DNA from: Lithodes maja | Taxonomy: Eukaryota; Arthropoda; Malacostraca; Decapoda; Lithodidae | Reading direction: 5' to 3' | Length of the DNA stretch: 64,000 nucleotides | Assembly (NCBI GenBank): GCA_037953745.1 | Contig: JBAKBP010001587.1 | Location: 62,001-126,000 of the forward strand | Shown: positions 44,405 to 56,121 of the stretch, piece after piece | Position numbering within the stretch: position 1 is the stretch's first letter | Layout of the letters: the number at the start of each line of letters is the position of its first letter | Notes under the pieces: model-generated | Database searches by the model: none | Told to the model about the DNA's origin: nothing | What the model saw: only the letters and a program-made list of their open reading frames with translations | Made by a program: the position numbers and the translations under genes

Positions 44405-44580
44405 ATAACTCATACAAGGGCAGGTTTTGTTCTGGACCCTCTTTCCCCTTATGTTTAGCCCCATAAGTTTTGAAATGTTATGACGTTCGTTCCATTAGTT
44501 TGGCAATCTTAAGACCTTGTGTGCCATATAGGTGTCTATTTTTGTCTGGTGACCAATAGCAAGCCTGTAATTAAGGAGTG
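44405..44580 (+). repeat. Unclassified dispersed repeat, copy 1
   Basis: Blocks CCCCATAAGTTTTGA, then TTAGTTTGGCAATCTTAAGACC, then ACCAATAGCAAGCCTGTAATT recur in diverged form at 53905-54060 and 54385-54550. Confidence 0.5.
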
Positions 44581-44929
44581 ACCATATTCTACTAAACGAT
44601 GTACATATTTATCTCTAAAGGGGGTCTTGGGGCTATTATTACTGTTGTTTTGCTTGGTGGAGGTTGTCAGAGGTAATTGAAGAGAATGATAAAAACAAAT
44701 GTATGAACAAATATATAAAACTCTTCCCTTAATGCGATGACGCCTTTCTAATTTTAGTTTGGTTGTAATTTTAGACGACAATATTATTACATCCTTCTTA
44801 AAAGATAGGGGTGTGGGAAAAGTATTGGTGTTCATTGTTACTATACGCATATAAAGGGATATTTGTGGTAGTAAACTCGTGTAATATTAGGATAAAAGGT
44901 AAATACCTCGAGTATACCCGAGTATATAT
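44581..44929. other. Unclassified AT-rich stretch
   Basis: The 104-codon minus frame at 44536-44850 lacks any known domain and is judged chance. Confidence 0.45.
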
Positions 44930-44966
44930 TACATTAGATATACCATATTATGGTATATCTAATGTA
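44930..44966. repeat. Perfect 37-base palindrome
   Basis: 18-base arms around a single T: ACATTAGATATACCATA and TATGGTATATCTAATGT, each extended by one paired base. It could extrude as a hairpin; function unknown. Confidence 0.9.
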
Positions 44967-45477
44967 TACCTTATTTGCAAAGTTTCATAGAAAATGGCTT
45001 TGTTTATACTGGTTTCACACGATTACTTTATCGGTAATCCTGGTTTGTTAGTTTCTTTATTTGAAATGTACAGCAACGATCACCTGATATAGTCCAGCTT
45101 CACTTCTGTGTGGCCGATATCAAGGCACCTAAGATTAATGGTTAGAATTGCTTCAGTTACCTGTAGGAAATAAGCCCCGTCTATCTATATATATATATAT
45201 ATACCATAGCCTGGTTGTATACTGATTCGAACAATATTTATACAGTTAAGGGGTTAATAATATTTTGCAGAATTAAATGTGAAAGGATTTAGCAGCTTGT
45301 GGGTAAGTTGGATGTAAGTTTAACATTTCGTACCTTAATGTTGCTATGTTGTAATAAACTTATAAACAGTAAAACACTATAGTTGTACCAAATGGCTGTG
45401 CAACTCAATATACAATTATGTATCCTGAATTATTAGGCAAATATAGAATGGAGAACACTATTTTTGTTATAAGCACC
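44967..45477. other. Unclassified AT-rich stretch
   Basis: Contains a short (TA)n at 45186-45203. Nothing else recognised. Confidence 0.5.
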
Positions 45478-45670
45478 TAGTGGGCGGGAGCCTAGGAATC
45501 CTCCTCCCCTTGTAGACTTCACCTACTAGACGAGACAGAGAAACGTGCGAGGGAACGCGAAAGTGGTCCCGGGCCCTAAGAATTGGAACTTTAAATGTTG
45601 TTTCTGTTCGGTCTCTGTCTCGAGTTGGCCACCCCCAACTATGGGATATGTGCCTGAGTATATACATACT
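45478..45670 (+). mobile_element. RTE-like LINE 3' UTR fragment
   Basis: GGTCTCTGTCTCGAGTTGGC, then CACCCCCAACTATGGG, then GCCTGAGTATATA match the 3' UTR of the minus-strand LINE at 5105-5260 in the same order. No coding part remains. Confidence 0.6.
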
Positions 45671-45794
45671 TCAACTGTAAACCAATTTATGGTGTGCATT
45701 AATTTGATAAGTTTACAGTCAGTCAGTCACTCAGTAACCAATCCCAAAATTCCTAAATTGGTAAGTAAGGATTAGCAATCAATAGGTTGAGTAT

Positions 45795-46015
45795 AAATGA
45801 GATTTCAGACAGACCATTAATTATAGGTATATCAGGAATGGTGACCCTTAACCTCTGTAATACAAAAATGGCTAGTGCAAATGAGCTGTATATTTCCAAA
45901 CCTATTCCCTGGCTGTCTCTTACGAAATACTCTAGTCGTTTTTATTTATAAAGGTCAGTGGTCAGGACTTTTGGCTTACCTTTAATGGATGAAATAGACT
46001 ATAGTTTCACATCGT
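45795..46015. mobile_element. Foldback MITE, family copy 3
   Basis: Follows the block order of 1078-1302: ATTATAGGTATATCAGGAAT, CCTTAACCTCTGTAATACAA, AAATGAGCTGTATATTTCC, CCTATTCCCTGGCTGTCTCT, TTTTTATTTATAAAGGTCAG. The arms are partly complementary. Non-coding. Confidence 0.6.
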
Positions 46016-46387
46016 ATGTTAAGCTTTCAGAACATAGGTGGGACATAACTTTAGGGGTGAACATCTTACAATGTTGTCATCTTAATAATGTACAAAACCA
46101 TTTTATCATTCCCTTTTACTAAATCTCAGTCATTGTATTTTAGTTTTGATCAAATACTGTATAATAGATAACGACCTACAATGTTATGCAGTCACATAAC
46201 AGTATGTGCAATGCTGGAGAATAGTGGTAAACATTAAACAGAGGGCCATTAACGTGTAGTGGTTATTGTGTCACGGCCATCAAGTATAAATGGTGTGTAA
46301 AACCAAATGTGTTTCAGGAATTGCTCTGTTAAACCTTCCTATACAAATTTACAATGGACAGTTTTGTTTTAAATATTATTTAGCTAA

Positions 46388-46431
46388 TGTATATATATAT
46401 ATATATACAATTATATATATATATATATACA

Positions 46432-46503
<72 letters not shown>

Positions 46504-46514
46504 ATATATATACA
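46388..46514. repeat. (AT)n microsatellite
   Basis: About 120 bases of TA with CAATTA, CAGTA and TTATAA interruptions. The Tyr/Ile-rich frames across it are artefacts. Confidence 0.95.
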
Positions 46515-47127
46515 GCCAAAATATATAGTACGGTAACAACCTTGCAAATAAACTGTAATTTCAAGTCACTTAACTTTTCCTTGACAGTTCTCATATACAG
46601 TAGTTCAAATATCCAGCGTCTAGTAACATGTCTCACATTTTATAATTATCGAGTTAGTGTCGATCTATTTAGGTTTAATGGAAATTGTCATCAAGGTTTT
46701 CAGCAAACTGTTAATTTTTACTTTACGTTATATATTAATTTACACCAAAGGGAGAGTTATGAATAAATATGTTATCATAAGTCCTTCACATGATTCGACC
46801 CTGCGCTTTTCAGTACGTGGTTAGAGAGCCCGTGGTCAATGTTGAGATAGGGTTTAACACTATCTGGTGGAACGTCCTGGAGGTTAGGATGATATTTTGT
46901 TACATTTATATTATTAGTGTTTTGATTGCTGTTACCATTTTCGAACAATGTATTTTTAGTATACCCACTAGACTTAGAAACACGCTTCTCCAGACCCCCT
47001 TTCAAACTATAAATCTTCCTCCGAGACCCCCTTCAAGCTAAAAAATTCTGTTTTTGGTAGAACAATGACCCAGCCGAAGGTCGATTTCTCCTGAATTGCA
47101 GGCACGCTTTCGCTTGCCCAGGAATTA
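46515..47127. other. Unclassified stretch
   Basis: Contains two similar words, CTTCTCCAGACCCCCTTTCAA and CTTCCTCCGAGACCCCCTTCA-like, at about 46985 and 47015. No coding call. Confidence 0.45.
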
Positions 47128-49973
47128 TTGACACTTTATTGGGTTGGGTTGGGTTGGGTTGGGTTTATTGGGTTCTCTAACCCCCCCTGGGGGTTAGGGA
47201 ATAGAATATGCCCCACGTGCCTTCTGCGTGTCGTAAGAGGCGACTTAAGAGGTTGGGTCGGTGGTCTTGCGACCCTCACCCGGAAAAAATATCTAAGCAA
47301 AGAAAAACGAACGAACAGCCTCGGATGCGGACGGAACTTACGTTGACGAACCACGACCGACTAAGGACATACCTTCGGACATTCTGAGAATGGCTACGTG
47401 AAATTTTAGTGGCATGAATGATGGCACAAAAGAGAGAGAGGTTCTGGAAGTGTTAGTGAATGCCAGGCTGGATGTATGTGGAATGACAGAGACCAAATGG
47501 AAAGGTTCAGATGTGAGAGAGTGGGAGTGTGGAATGGGTGTGTGTGCTGGAGTGAGTGAAGGAACAGCGAGAGAAGGTGCATGTTTGTTTGTAAGTAGCA
47601 AATGGAAGGAATGTGTAAGAGAGTATGGGTCTGTGGGTTCAAGGATTGTGTGGGTGAGAATGAAAGTAGGAATACAAACGTGGGTGATTGTATGCGTGTA
47701 TGCTCCGTCAGAGCATATACTTGAAAGAAAGAAAGAGGAGTTCTGGATGAATGTGGAGGCGTGCCTGGAGAAGTTTGACAAGAACGAAAGAATATTTCTG
47801 ATTGGGGATATGAATGGTAAGGTGGGTGATAGGAAAGTTGAGGGAGTGGTGAGAGGGTGGGGGGTACTATCAGAGGTGAATGGGAATGGTAGTGCACTTT
47901 TGGACGTATGTGTGGGGAGGAGGCTGTGGATAGCCAACACCTTCTTCCGACACAGAATGATCCACAGGTACACGTGGAAACGGATGTTGACGATGAAGGA
48001 TAAGACGGTGGTGGAACGAAAGTCATTGATTGATTATGTATGTGTGGATGAACGAATGAAGAAATCTGTGATGGATGCTAGGGTGTATAGGGGTATTGGA
48101 GGGGGTCTGTCTGATCATTATGTAGTGATAGTTAAGGTTAGGATACAAAAGAAGTGGGTGAGGAGAGCTGGAGGGAGGCGAGAGGAGGGTGGAATGGTGA
48201 GGAGGGTGGAGAGGTTGCAGGAGGAGGAAGTCAGGGAGGAGTACAGGAGAGCAGTGGAAAGACGACTAGGTGGGTTCGACCTGGAAGTTATGGAGGAAGT
48301 GGAGGAGATGAGCAAGGTGTTTAAAGATGAGATCTGTGCAGCATGTGAGGAGGTGTGTGGAGTGAGGAGCAGAGGGAGGGGAGTGAAAGGTACAGCATGG
48401 TGGACAGAAGAGGTAAGAATAGCTGAGGAAGAAAAGAAGAAAGCATATAGAGAGTGGTTGGGTAGTAGAAGGAATGAAGATTCCGAGAGACAGAAACAGG
48501 CGAGGTACGTGGAGAGTAAGAGGGTGGTGAAGAGAGTAGTGAAGGAAAGTAAGAGAAGAGTAGATGAGGAATTTGGAAGGAATCTGAGTGTAAAATGGAG
48601 GGAGAGTAAGAAACTGTTCTGGAAAGAAGTCAAGAAAGTTAGGGAAGGTAGCAAGGGAAACAGTAAGGGTGTGAAAGATAAGAATGGGAGAATGCTAGCC
48701 GAGAAGCAAGAGAGAGTCGAAAGATGGAGGGAGTACTTCAGTGAGTTGCTAAATGGAAGGAATGAAGAGCCAGCAAACATAGCTGGATATGGTATGGCAG
48801 GGAGAAGAAGAGAAATAGTGGAGGAGGAGGTGGGGATCAGGAGGTCAGAAGTGTGGGAAGCCATGAAAAGAGTGAAGTTGGGGAAAGCACCAGGAACAGA
48901 TGGAGTGTGTGGGGAAATGTTGAGGTATGGTAGTGAGATAGTGATAGAATGGGTATGGAAAATGTGCAAACTAGCATGGGAGAAGGGGAGTGCACCCGAT
49001 GACTGGAAGACTGGCATAATAGTCCCCCTATATAAGGGCAAAGGGGAAAGAGGAGTGTTTGGTAACCACCGAGGAATATGTCTTCTAAGCGTAGTAGGGA
49101 AGGTATACAGTAGGGTAGTGATTGAGAGAGTGAGAGTGAGAACGGAGAAATGGATAGGCGACGAGCAGGGAGGTTTTAGGAAGGGAAGAGCATGTGTAGA
49201 TCAGATTTTTACCCTGAATTGTGTTGTGGAGAAGTATCTGGAGAAGAAACAAAAGGTGTATGTTGCCTTTATGGACTTGGAGAAGGCCTATGACAGAGTG
49301 GATAGAGAAGGTTGTGGAAAGTACTTAGAATATACGGAGTAGAGGGCAAGTTGCTGAAAGCAGTGAAGAGCATGTATGAGGGTGCAAAGGCGGCAGTACG
49401 TGTGGAGAGTGAGCAGAGCGAGTTCTTTGACCTGAATGTTGGTTTGAAACAGGGGTGTGTGATGTCCCCATGGTTGTTTACTGTATATATGGATGGAGTC
49501 ATGAAAGAAATACTATCAAGAGCAGTGGATGTTGGTGTATCACTGAAAAGGGAGGGAATTGAGTGGAGCTACCTATACTGCTGTTTGCGGATGATACAGT
49601 TCTGATGAGTGATAATGAATGGGAGTTGCAGGGTCTGGTAAATGAGTTTGGAACAGTGTGCGAAAAACGGAATTTGAAGGTATATGCGGGGAAGAGCAAG
49701 GTTATGGTCTTCGAAAGGGGTGAAGTCACAGAGTGTGAGGTGAAGCTGAACGGTCAGGCTATGGAGATCGTCAACTCTTTTAAGTATCTGGGCAGTGTGT
49801 TGAGTAAATATGGGACGATGAATGAAGAAGTGCGGGAGAGGGTACAACAGGGGAAGAGGGTTGTAGGAACGCTAAAAGCAGTAACAAGATATAGGGTGGT
49901 CAGTATGGAAGTGAAGAAGTCCTTGCATGACAGTGTGGTAATCCCGACACTGACTTACGGAAGCGAAGCATGG
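47128..49973 (+). mobile_element. RTE-like non-LTR retrotransposon, 3'-truncated
   Basis: Begins with a 5' UTR containing five GGTTG repeats (47140-47166) and ends abruptly in the RT thumb at LTYGSEAW, where LINE-B starts. The single-ORF organisation, with endonuclease directly before RT and no ORF1, fits RTE-type elements. Fragments of the family's 3' end with (GATA)n tails lie elsewhere in the window. Confidence 0.8.
47390..49973 (+). pseudogene. RTE-like endonuclease-reverse transcriptase ORF, broken
   Basis: The likely original ATG at 47390 is followed by a TGA at codon 4; the open frame resumes at 47414 and runs to 49342. Endonuclease motifs are GMTETKW, FLIGDMNGKVG and LSDHYVV. RT motifs are GKAPGTDGVCGEML, WKTGIIVPLYKGKG, GFRKGRACVDQIF and FMDLEKAYDRVD. 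A frameshift near 49315 leads to frame 49312-49605 (GLKQGCVMSPWLFTVYMDGV). Another near 49563 leads to LLFADDTVLMSD (FADD), KSKVMVFERG and FKYLGSVLS. The catalytic Asp residues are present but in different frames, so the copy is inactive. Confidence 0.85.
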
Positions 49974-50943
49974 AAGTTCCAATTCTGTTCCTCATTCATA
50001 TCAATGATCTCATATCTACCACTCATAATCCAATACATTCCTACGCAGATGACTCAACACTCCACAGTTCCTTCACATTTACCAATTCTTTCACCCAACC
50101 CGATCTTTTAAATTCAAAAATAAACACTGCAATTTCTCTGAACCAGGACCTTTCTAGAATTAATGGATGGGGACAAAAGAATCTAGTTTCCTTTAATGCA
50201 CAGAGAACCAAGTACATTCAATTTTCTAACTGACAGAATCTCACTGACTCCCATATATTTTTTAATGATGTAAATATTCCCACTTCCCCTAGTATTGACA
50301 TTCTCGGTGTAACATTAACTACTAACTTGAGCTGGACACATTATGTTAGAAGCATTGCTAAGAATGCCTCTAAAAAACTGGGACTCCTGTACAGAGTTCG
50401 AGAATTCTTCACTGACGAGCAGTTGGCCGTAATATATAAAAGTCATGTGCGTTCTCAGATGGATTACTGTTCACCTCTGTGGGGTGGAAGTGGAGTGGTT
50501 GCATTGAGGCAGTTGGACAAAATTCAAAATAAAGCTATTAGATTAATCAATAACCCTGCAATCACACAGGACCTTCCTACATTATCCATACGAAGAAACG
50601 TTGCATCCCTTGCATTATTCTACAGATATTTTCACAGCAATTGTTCCGAGGAACTTGCTTCAATTGTGCCGCCTCTCCACATCTTTCCCCGTAGAACTAG
50701 GGCAGCTGAGAGCGCCCATGAATTTACACTTTCTCCTCCACAATGCAGAACTTCTGCTTATCAGAATTCATTTATCCCCATAGCTACTACTCTTTGGAAT
50801 TTACTTCCCTCGAATTGCTTTCCACAAACTTACAATCTACAAATGTTTAAATCCAGTTGTTACAAACATTTTATGAATGGGGGATGCCTTTAGGCACATG
50901 GACCTTTTTGTTTTATCTGTGTTTTCCTTCCTCCGTTCATTGT

Positions 50944-50976
<33 letters not shown>

Positions 50977-50977
50977 T
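49974..50977 (+). mobile_element. LINE-B (Jockey-like) 3' part with poly(A)
   Basis: A 5'-truncated insertion. It starts inside the RT palm (ILFLIHINDL, then SYADDSTLHSSF with the catalytic ADD), continues through LGVTLTTNLSWTHYVRSIAK and the LDKIQNKAIRLINNP thumb region, and stops at FMNGGCL (50893). A nonsense codon at 50231 is the only break. It ends in a 29-base A-run (50949-50977), the typical Jockey-like 3' end. It is clearly related to but distinct from LINE-A (which has a CTC-type tail). Confidence 0.85.
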
Positions 50978-50980
50978 TAT

Positions 50981-53275
50981 CCATAGTAAATGTTTTGAAC
51001 TTTCCAACTCCCAATCTTTCTGGCATGACATCCAAAAACCTCTCCAACAACTTTACTTCCTCCTCTTTTCCATTCGGATGGGACCACTGCCACGTCTTCC
51101 TCTAAACAAGCTGAATTCTTCGCTCCATTTTTTTTTGATATCTCCACTTTGGATGATTCCGGTGCTATTCCTCCCTCTCCTACCCCTTCTCAGTTACTAA
51201 TGCTTAGTACCATAATCTCTTCTAAGGATGTACTTTCTGCACTCTTTGGGCTAAATACTAAGAAGGCATACAGACTGCATGATGTTCCTCATTTTCTACT
51301 CAAAAACAGTACTTCCATGCTGACTCCTTGACTGGACAAATTATTTTGTCTTTGTCTTTCCTTCTTGCTGGAAGTTTGCTCTCATTCAGCCTGTCCCAAA
51401 GAAGGTTGACCGTTCTCAACACTCTAACTATCGTCCAATTACTCTCATTTCTTGCTTCTTTAAAGTATTTTAAACTATTCTGAATTCAAAATTTCTTAAG
51501 CATTTCTCTTCCCATAATCTACTTTCAGATCGCCAGTATGGGTTCCTTAAAGGCCGCTCGACTGGTGATCTTTATTTCTCATCTTACTAACTCTTGGTCA
51601 TCCTTCTTTTGGAACTTCAGTGAGACCTTTTTTTTATTGTGCTATACATATTGAAAGCCTTCGAGAGAGTCTGGCACAAATCTCTAATCTCCAAACAACC
51701 TTCATATGGTTTCTATCTTTCCATCGGGGCCTTTGTCTCTAAGTTTCTCTTAGGTCGTTCCATAGCTGTGGTTGTGTATGGTCATTGCTCACTTCCTCAA
51801 CCTACAACTCTGGTGTTCCTCAGGATTCTGTCCTGTCCCCAGTTGTTTTTCTAATATTGATTTTTTTTCTTTTCTCAACCGTACCTTGTCCTATATATCT
51901 ATTCATATGCCGATGACTCTACCTTACACTATTCAACTAGTTTTCCAGAACGACACAACATGCAATCACTCAAAAACTCAAGTGATAAGCCCATAGAACA
52001 CATATCTTCTGATCTATTAACCATTTCCGATTGGGGCATAGAAGATTTTCAATGCTTACAAAGCCCAATTTCTCCATTCATCTACTTGTCAAGAACTTCC
52101 ATAAGTCTATCCCTTATATTTCAACAATACACAAATCAACCCTTCATCCTTTCTCAGTATTCTTGGCGTTTCTTTTTTTTTTCTTTCTGGCCTTTCCTGA
52201 AAAGATCATATAACCACTCTTGGTAAGACAGCTTCCCAGAAGTTAGGAGTGCTCAACCATCTCTCTAGGTTCTTCACCCCCGCACAGCTTCTTGCTCTGC
52301 ATAGGGGTACGGTGCACCTATACATCAAGTATTGTATTTTTCGCAAGTGTAGGGGCGTTCAACCCATACCACACTTCTCAATAAGGTAGAGTCAAAAGTA
52401 GTTTGTTTCATCAACTCACCTTCTCTTACTAATTCCCTAAAATCTCCCTGTACACGCCACAATGCTACACCTCTTTCAATCTTATACCGCTATTACAATA
52501 ATCAATGTTCTTCAGAGCTTTCTCAGTGTATTCCTCCTCCCTTACGGAGGGTGGGGGACACCCGACTTTCAACACACTTCACCCCTTTTCTGTGCAACTC
52601 TCTACCCCAAGACTGAAACGATTATCCCAGTTTTTCTTCTACTCAACAAGTAATATTTGGAACTCTCTCCCTCAATTTGTATTTCCCTCATCCTATGACC
52701 TGAACTGCTTCAAGCTCCGTGTGTCCAGACATTTTGACTAATGTACCTTGAAATTGGCTCTGTCATTCTTTCAACGTTTGGGGGACACACTTGTTACAGT
52801 CTGCTTTGCCATTGTTCTATACTTCATACACATAAAAAACTAAAACAAATCTTCTATATAATATTTCGTGCAGGTTTGCAGCAAAATGTCAAGGTTCGTG
52901 GAAACATGTTGACACTGTACAATATTTACATCCGGGTGACTGAAACATGAACTTGCCGCACACTACACAAATTATATTTTATATCATATATAACTATAAT
53001 ATATAACTATAATATATGGACTTACTGTCTTATATGTCTTATTTAAGTGTTTCCAATTGTCTGGTAAGGTGTTTGTCATCGTATTCTAACACAAAGTTAT
53101 TTTTCTCCGTCTTAGGAAATGCCAATTAACTGCATTTTCAAATGGATAGTCTCCAACATTACGGTGATACATTTGTTGCACATGGGAGATAGATTAGCTA
53201 CACGCAGCCTCGTAAGGATCAATAGATCAATTGTTCTTTGCATTCCTCTGTACTCCACTTTACTTTGTACACTCG
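50981..53275 (+). pseudogene. LINE-A copy 3, RT region, heavily broken
   Basis: Starts immediately after the LINE-B poly(A) with sequence matching the 17260 region of copy 2 (NFTSSSFPFGW, then DDSGAIPPS). It continues through KAFERVWHKSLIS-like (51650), PQDSVLSPVVF and DDSTLHYS blocks in many frames, to the C-terminal SNIWNSLPQFVFPSSYDLNC at 52650-52720. A diverged 3' UTR word (CAATTGTTCTTTGCATTCC) lies near 53245. No frame exceeds ~88 codons. This is the oldest-looking LINE-A copy in the window. Confidence 0.75.
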
Positions 53276-53882
53276 GGTGACATAGTCTCTAGCACAATCA
53301 TAAGAATTGTATGCAATCATAACTATCTAGATTGATTGGTGGGTAGAATTTGCTTTTCAATCAATCATATATATATAGGTTTGTACCTGATATATAGAAA
53401 ATTATAAATTAAATTATATTCCAGAAAGAGACTTCCATAATTAAAAATAGGTGTCGTCTACGAATATGTCTGACTGGGCTAGACACTATGGCATCCGAGT
53501 GTACCTCTAGTAGTTTAGGTAAACAGGACAAAAATGAATTCATGCATAATGAAAATCAATCAAACATGGCTATAATCACCATTTGAGAATTACTTGACTG
53601 TAAAGGGTTTGTTTTTATTTTTTTAGATCAATACACTTATGTTGGTGTATTATTTTAATGCATTTTGTTTTTCATAACTAAAAGGGTTTACCATGGATTC
53701 CCTTAATAATTCGCTAATGGAGTTCATATATATTTCTCTATAATAGTGGAATATGATAACATTATTAAAGTTATTTAGAGTAATATAATATCTGTCTAGT
53801 TGTCTATATTTATTCAGTGCCGATTGATAATTAAAAATAACAATTAAATAAAGAATGAGTCAACCTTATATGGTTCTGGGGT
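53276..53882. other. Unclassified AT-rich stretch
   Basis: No gene or repeat recognised; short TATA runs near 53370. Confidence 0.5.
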
Positions 53883-53897
53883 GGGGGGGGGGGGGGG
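53883..53897. repeat. G-tract (15 G)
   Basis: An uninterrupted run of G. A G-quadruplex would need more tracts than are visible here. Confidence 0.9.
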
Positions 53898-53904
53898 CAG
53901 GAAT

Positions 53905-54550
53905 TGTTTTGACTACCTGTTTCACTCCAATAGTTTGCAGATTTTAAGACGATTCATATTATTAGTTTTGCCATTACGAGGCAGTTCACCTCATTCAGGC
54001 ATCGATTTTTTATGGACAAACAATAGCGAACCTGCAATTTCAGAAACAAATTTCTATCGAAAAGGCAAACATTAACTTGAAATGGGTTTTAGAGGAGCAG
54101 GTTTTTACCTTTAACTGATGGTCTGTGAGTTTGTTGTTCTTGTTTTTCTTATCTTAATTAAAGGAGCTTGGGAGAGGCTTTTATCTGAGCTTGAAGTGGG
54201 TGTAGTATGCTTAAAGAGAGCAGGGCGCAAAGCCCCATCAATCATGAATACTATTTCTTGCGGAACGTCAAGGCTAAATAGTGTGATCAACTTGATTAGT
54301 CTCGATAATTGATCTGTTATGCCTTCCTCGATAATTAAAGGGGAGATTTTCCCTTGAATGCATTTTTTTCTTGACCTCCTTTTTCCTCATGCTTAGCCCC
54401 ATTAGTTTTGAGAAATAAGACTTTCGGATCATTATTTTGGCAGTGTTAAGACCATTTGTTTCTTTCCTGTCAATTATATGACCTTTCGTACCATTTAGGA
54501 GTGGAAATCTTCCAGGAGAGCGATAGCGAGCCTGTGATTTAGGAGGACCT
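53905..54550 (+). repeat. Unclassified dispersed repeat, copies 2 and 3
   Basis: 53905-54060 and 54385-54550 carry CCAATAGTTT/CCCCATTAGTTTTGA, (T)TTAAGAC, and AATAGCGAACCTGCAATTT/GATAGCGAGCCTGTGATTT in the same order as 44405-44580. Confidence 0.5.
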
Positions 54551-56121
54551 GGGGTCGGATTCTCAAAACTATTTAGGACATCCTATCTCGTCCTATCTCA
54601 CTTAGGGCTCCCTAACTGCTCCAGTACGCTTATGACGCTATACTCAAAACAAGTTAAGACGGCATATTCAGAAGTTGTGGGCAGCCATTTTGTGAATAGT
54701 TAGGGTGTCCTGACTTAGGGTAGGTCGGGGGCTACTCTTAACTCGAGTTAGAACACTCAATAGCGGAAAAATGATAGTGAAAGCCGTTATTTAGGGTATA
54801 CCTCCAAACATTGGCCGAGCCTCGGTGTGGATTAAATATGGCCGGCCTCAAAGTGACTAGCCTATTTTGTTCGTCATTTAAGGAGGCTATGGAAATAAAT
54901 GGTGTAATTAATGGTTACAGCGTGACATTTTGTAATGGAACTAGTGGTCTTATACCGTTGTGGTCGCTCTTTAAGGCTTGAGAGAATGTATATAAACAGC
55001 CAAATAAAAGGATACTCTCCAAGCATATGATTATGTGATTATATTTGATTAACCCTTTCAATAATGGAATAACTTGTGTAATATGTACTCAATATACTGA
55101 ATTTGGGGGGGTCATGACTTTTTTGAAGTAGCATAGGCTATTGGTAACGTCACACACAGGTGTGTTGGTCTTTTGGGTGGTGGATATTGAGTTTAGCCTA
55201 AGTCAAATTAGGCTTAGCCTATATATATTTTGAATTTACAATCTTTACTTAGCCTACCTTTTACCATTCTAATAATGAGTTAGCTGTTTCATTATGCAAT
55301 TGCATGCATTTTTATAAATTTTTCAAGAATATTGAATTACAACCCTACTAGCCTAGTGGGGAGGACTATAGCCTATGAAGATCGGGAAATGTGGTATTAA
55401 AAAAAGCACATATAAATAATATATACAGCATGGTGTCTAGGCCTAGGGAGACTTTTTGATACATTGTACTTTGTTTGATTTATGGAGAGATTAGTTAGTG
55501 AGGGGGCTTTGCCCCCCTCACCCTCCATGAGTTAATGTCATCCTCATATAGGCCTATATTACCAGTAGGGGCAAATAACAACATTCAAATTAGACGCACA
55601 TATAACTGCGAGTGTGCGACTATGTAAACAAAGCGGGCGGTACGCCCGCCAACACAACGTTTACAACAACAAATAAACTAGGCTAACTTACTTTAACCTA
55701 CCCTAGGTAAGGATGGAGGAATTCGGGCGTATCGCCTGCCTTGTTTAGACTACTCGCATGCTCAAGATCACGTCACGTCCCCGTCTAGTTTGACTGCCGT
55801 GGAATACAAGAATAGGTTAAGGGGGGCTTTGGCCACCCTCACCTCCTATGACTTATTATCATCATAATATTGCCATCAGGCGGCAACATACTCCTTCCCC
55901 TACCCTAACCTAGTGACACTATAAATAGGACTTCTAGAAAAATAGCCTATCTTAACTTAACCTGGACTAGGCCTAGCCTTATACGCTGCAAACAAATTGA
56001 GTTCATGGGAAAATATAACCTGACATAATCTAATAGCCTATAGCCTAGACCTACTATAAACAATGTAAATGGGCCTTTGTTAGGGGTTAAACATAGGATA
56101 TTGCACGATTTATTATTATAT
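54551..56121. other. Unclassified stretch with a ~70-bp imperfect direct repeat
   Basis: GGGGGCTTTGCCCCCCTCACC at 55502 and GGGGGGCTTTGGCCACCCTC at 55821 begin related ~70-base blocks (GAGTTAATGTCATCCTCAT vs GACTTATTATCATCATAAT). No open frame over 70 codons and no splice-supported gene is visible. A promoter or UTR of a host gene cannot be excluded. Confidence 0.45.

Noticed and set aside
48118..49041. 307-codon minus-strand ORF
   Set aside because: Antisense shadow of the RTE-like ORF, which has clear endonuclease and RT motifs on plus.
54551..56121. Host gene exon or promoter
   Set aside because: No exon-like frame with splice signals or known domain; cannot be supported.
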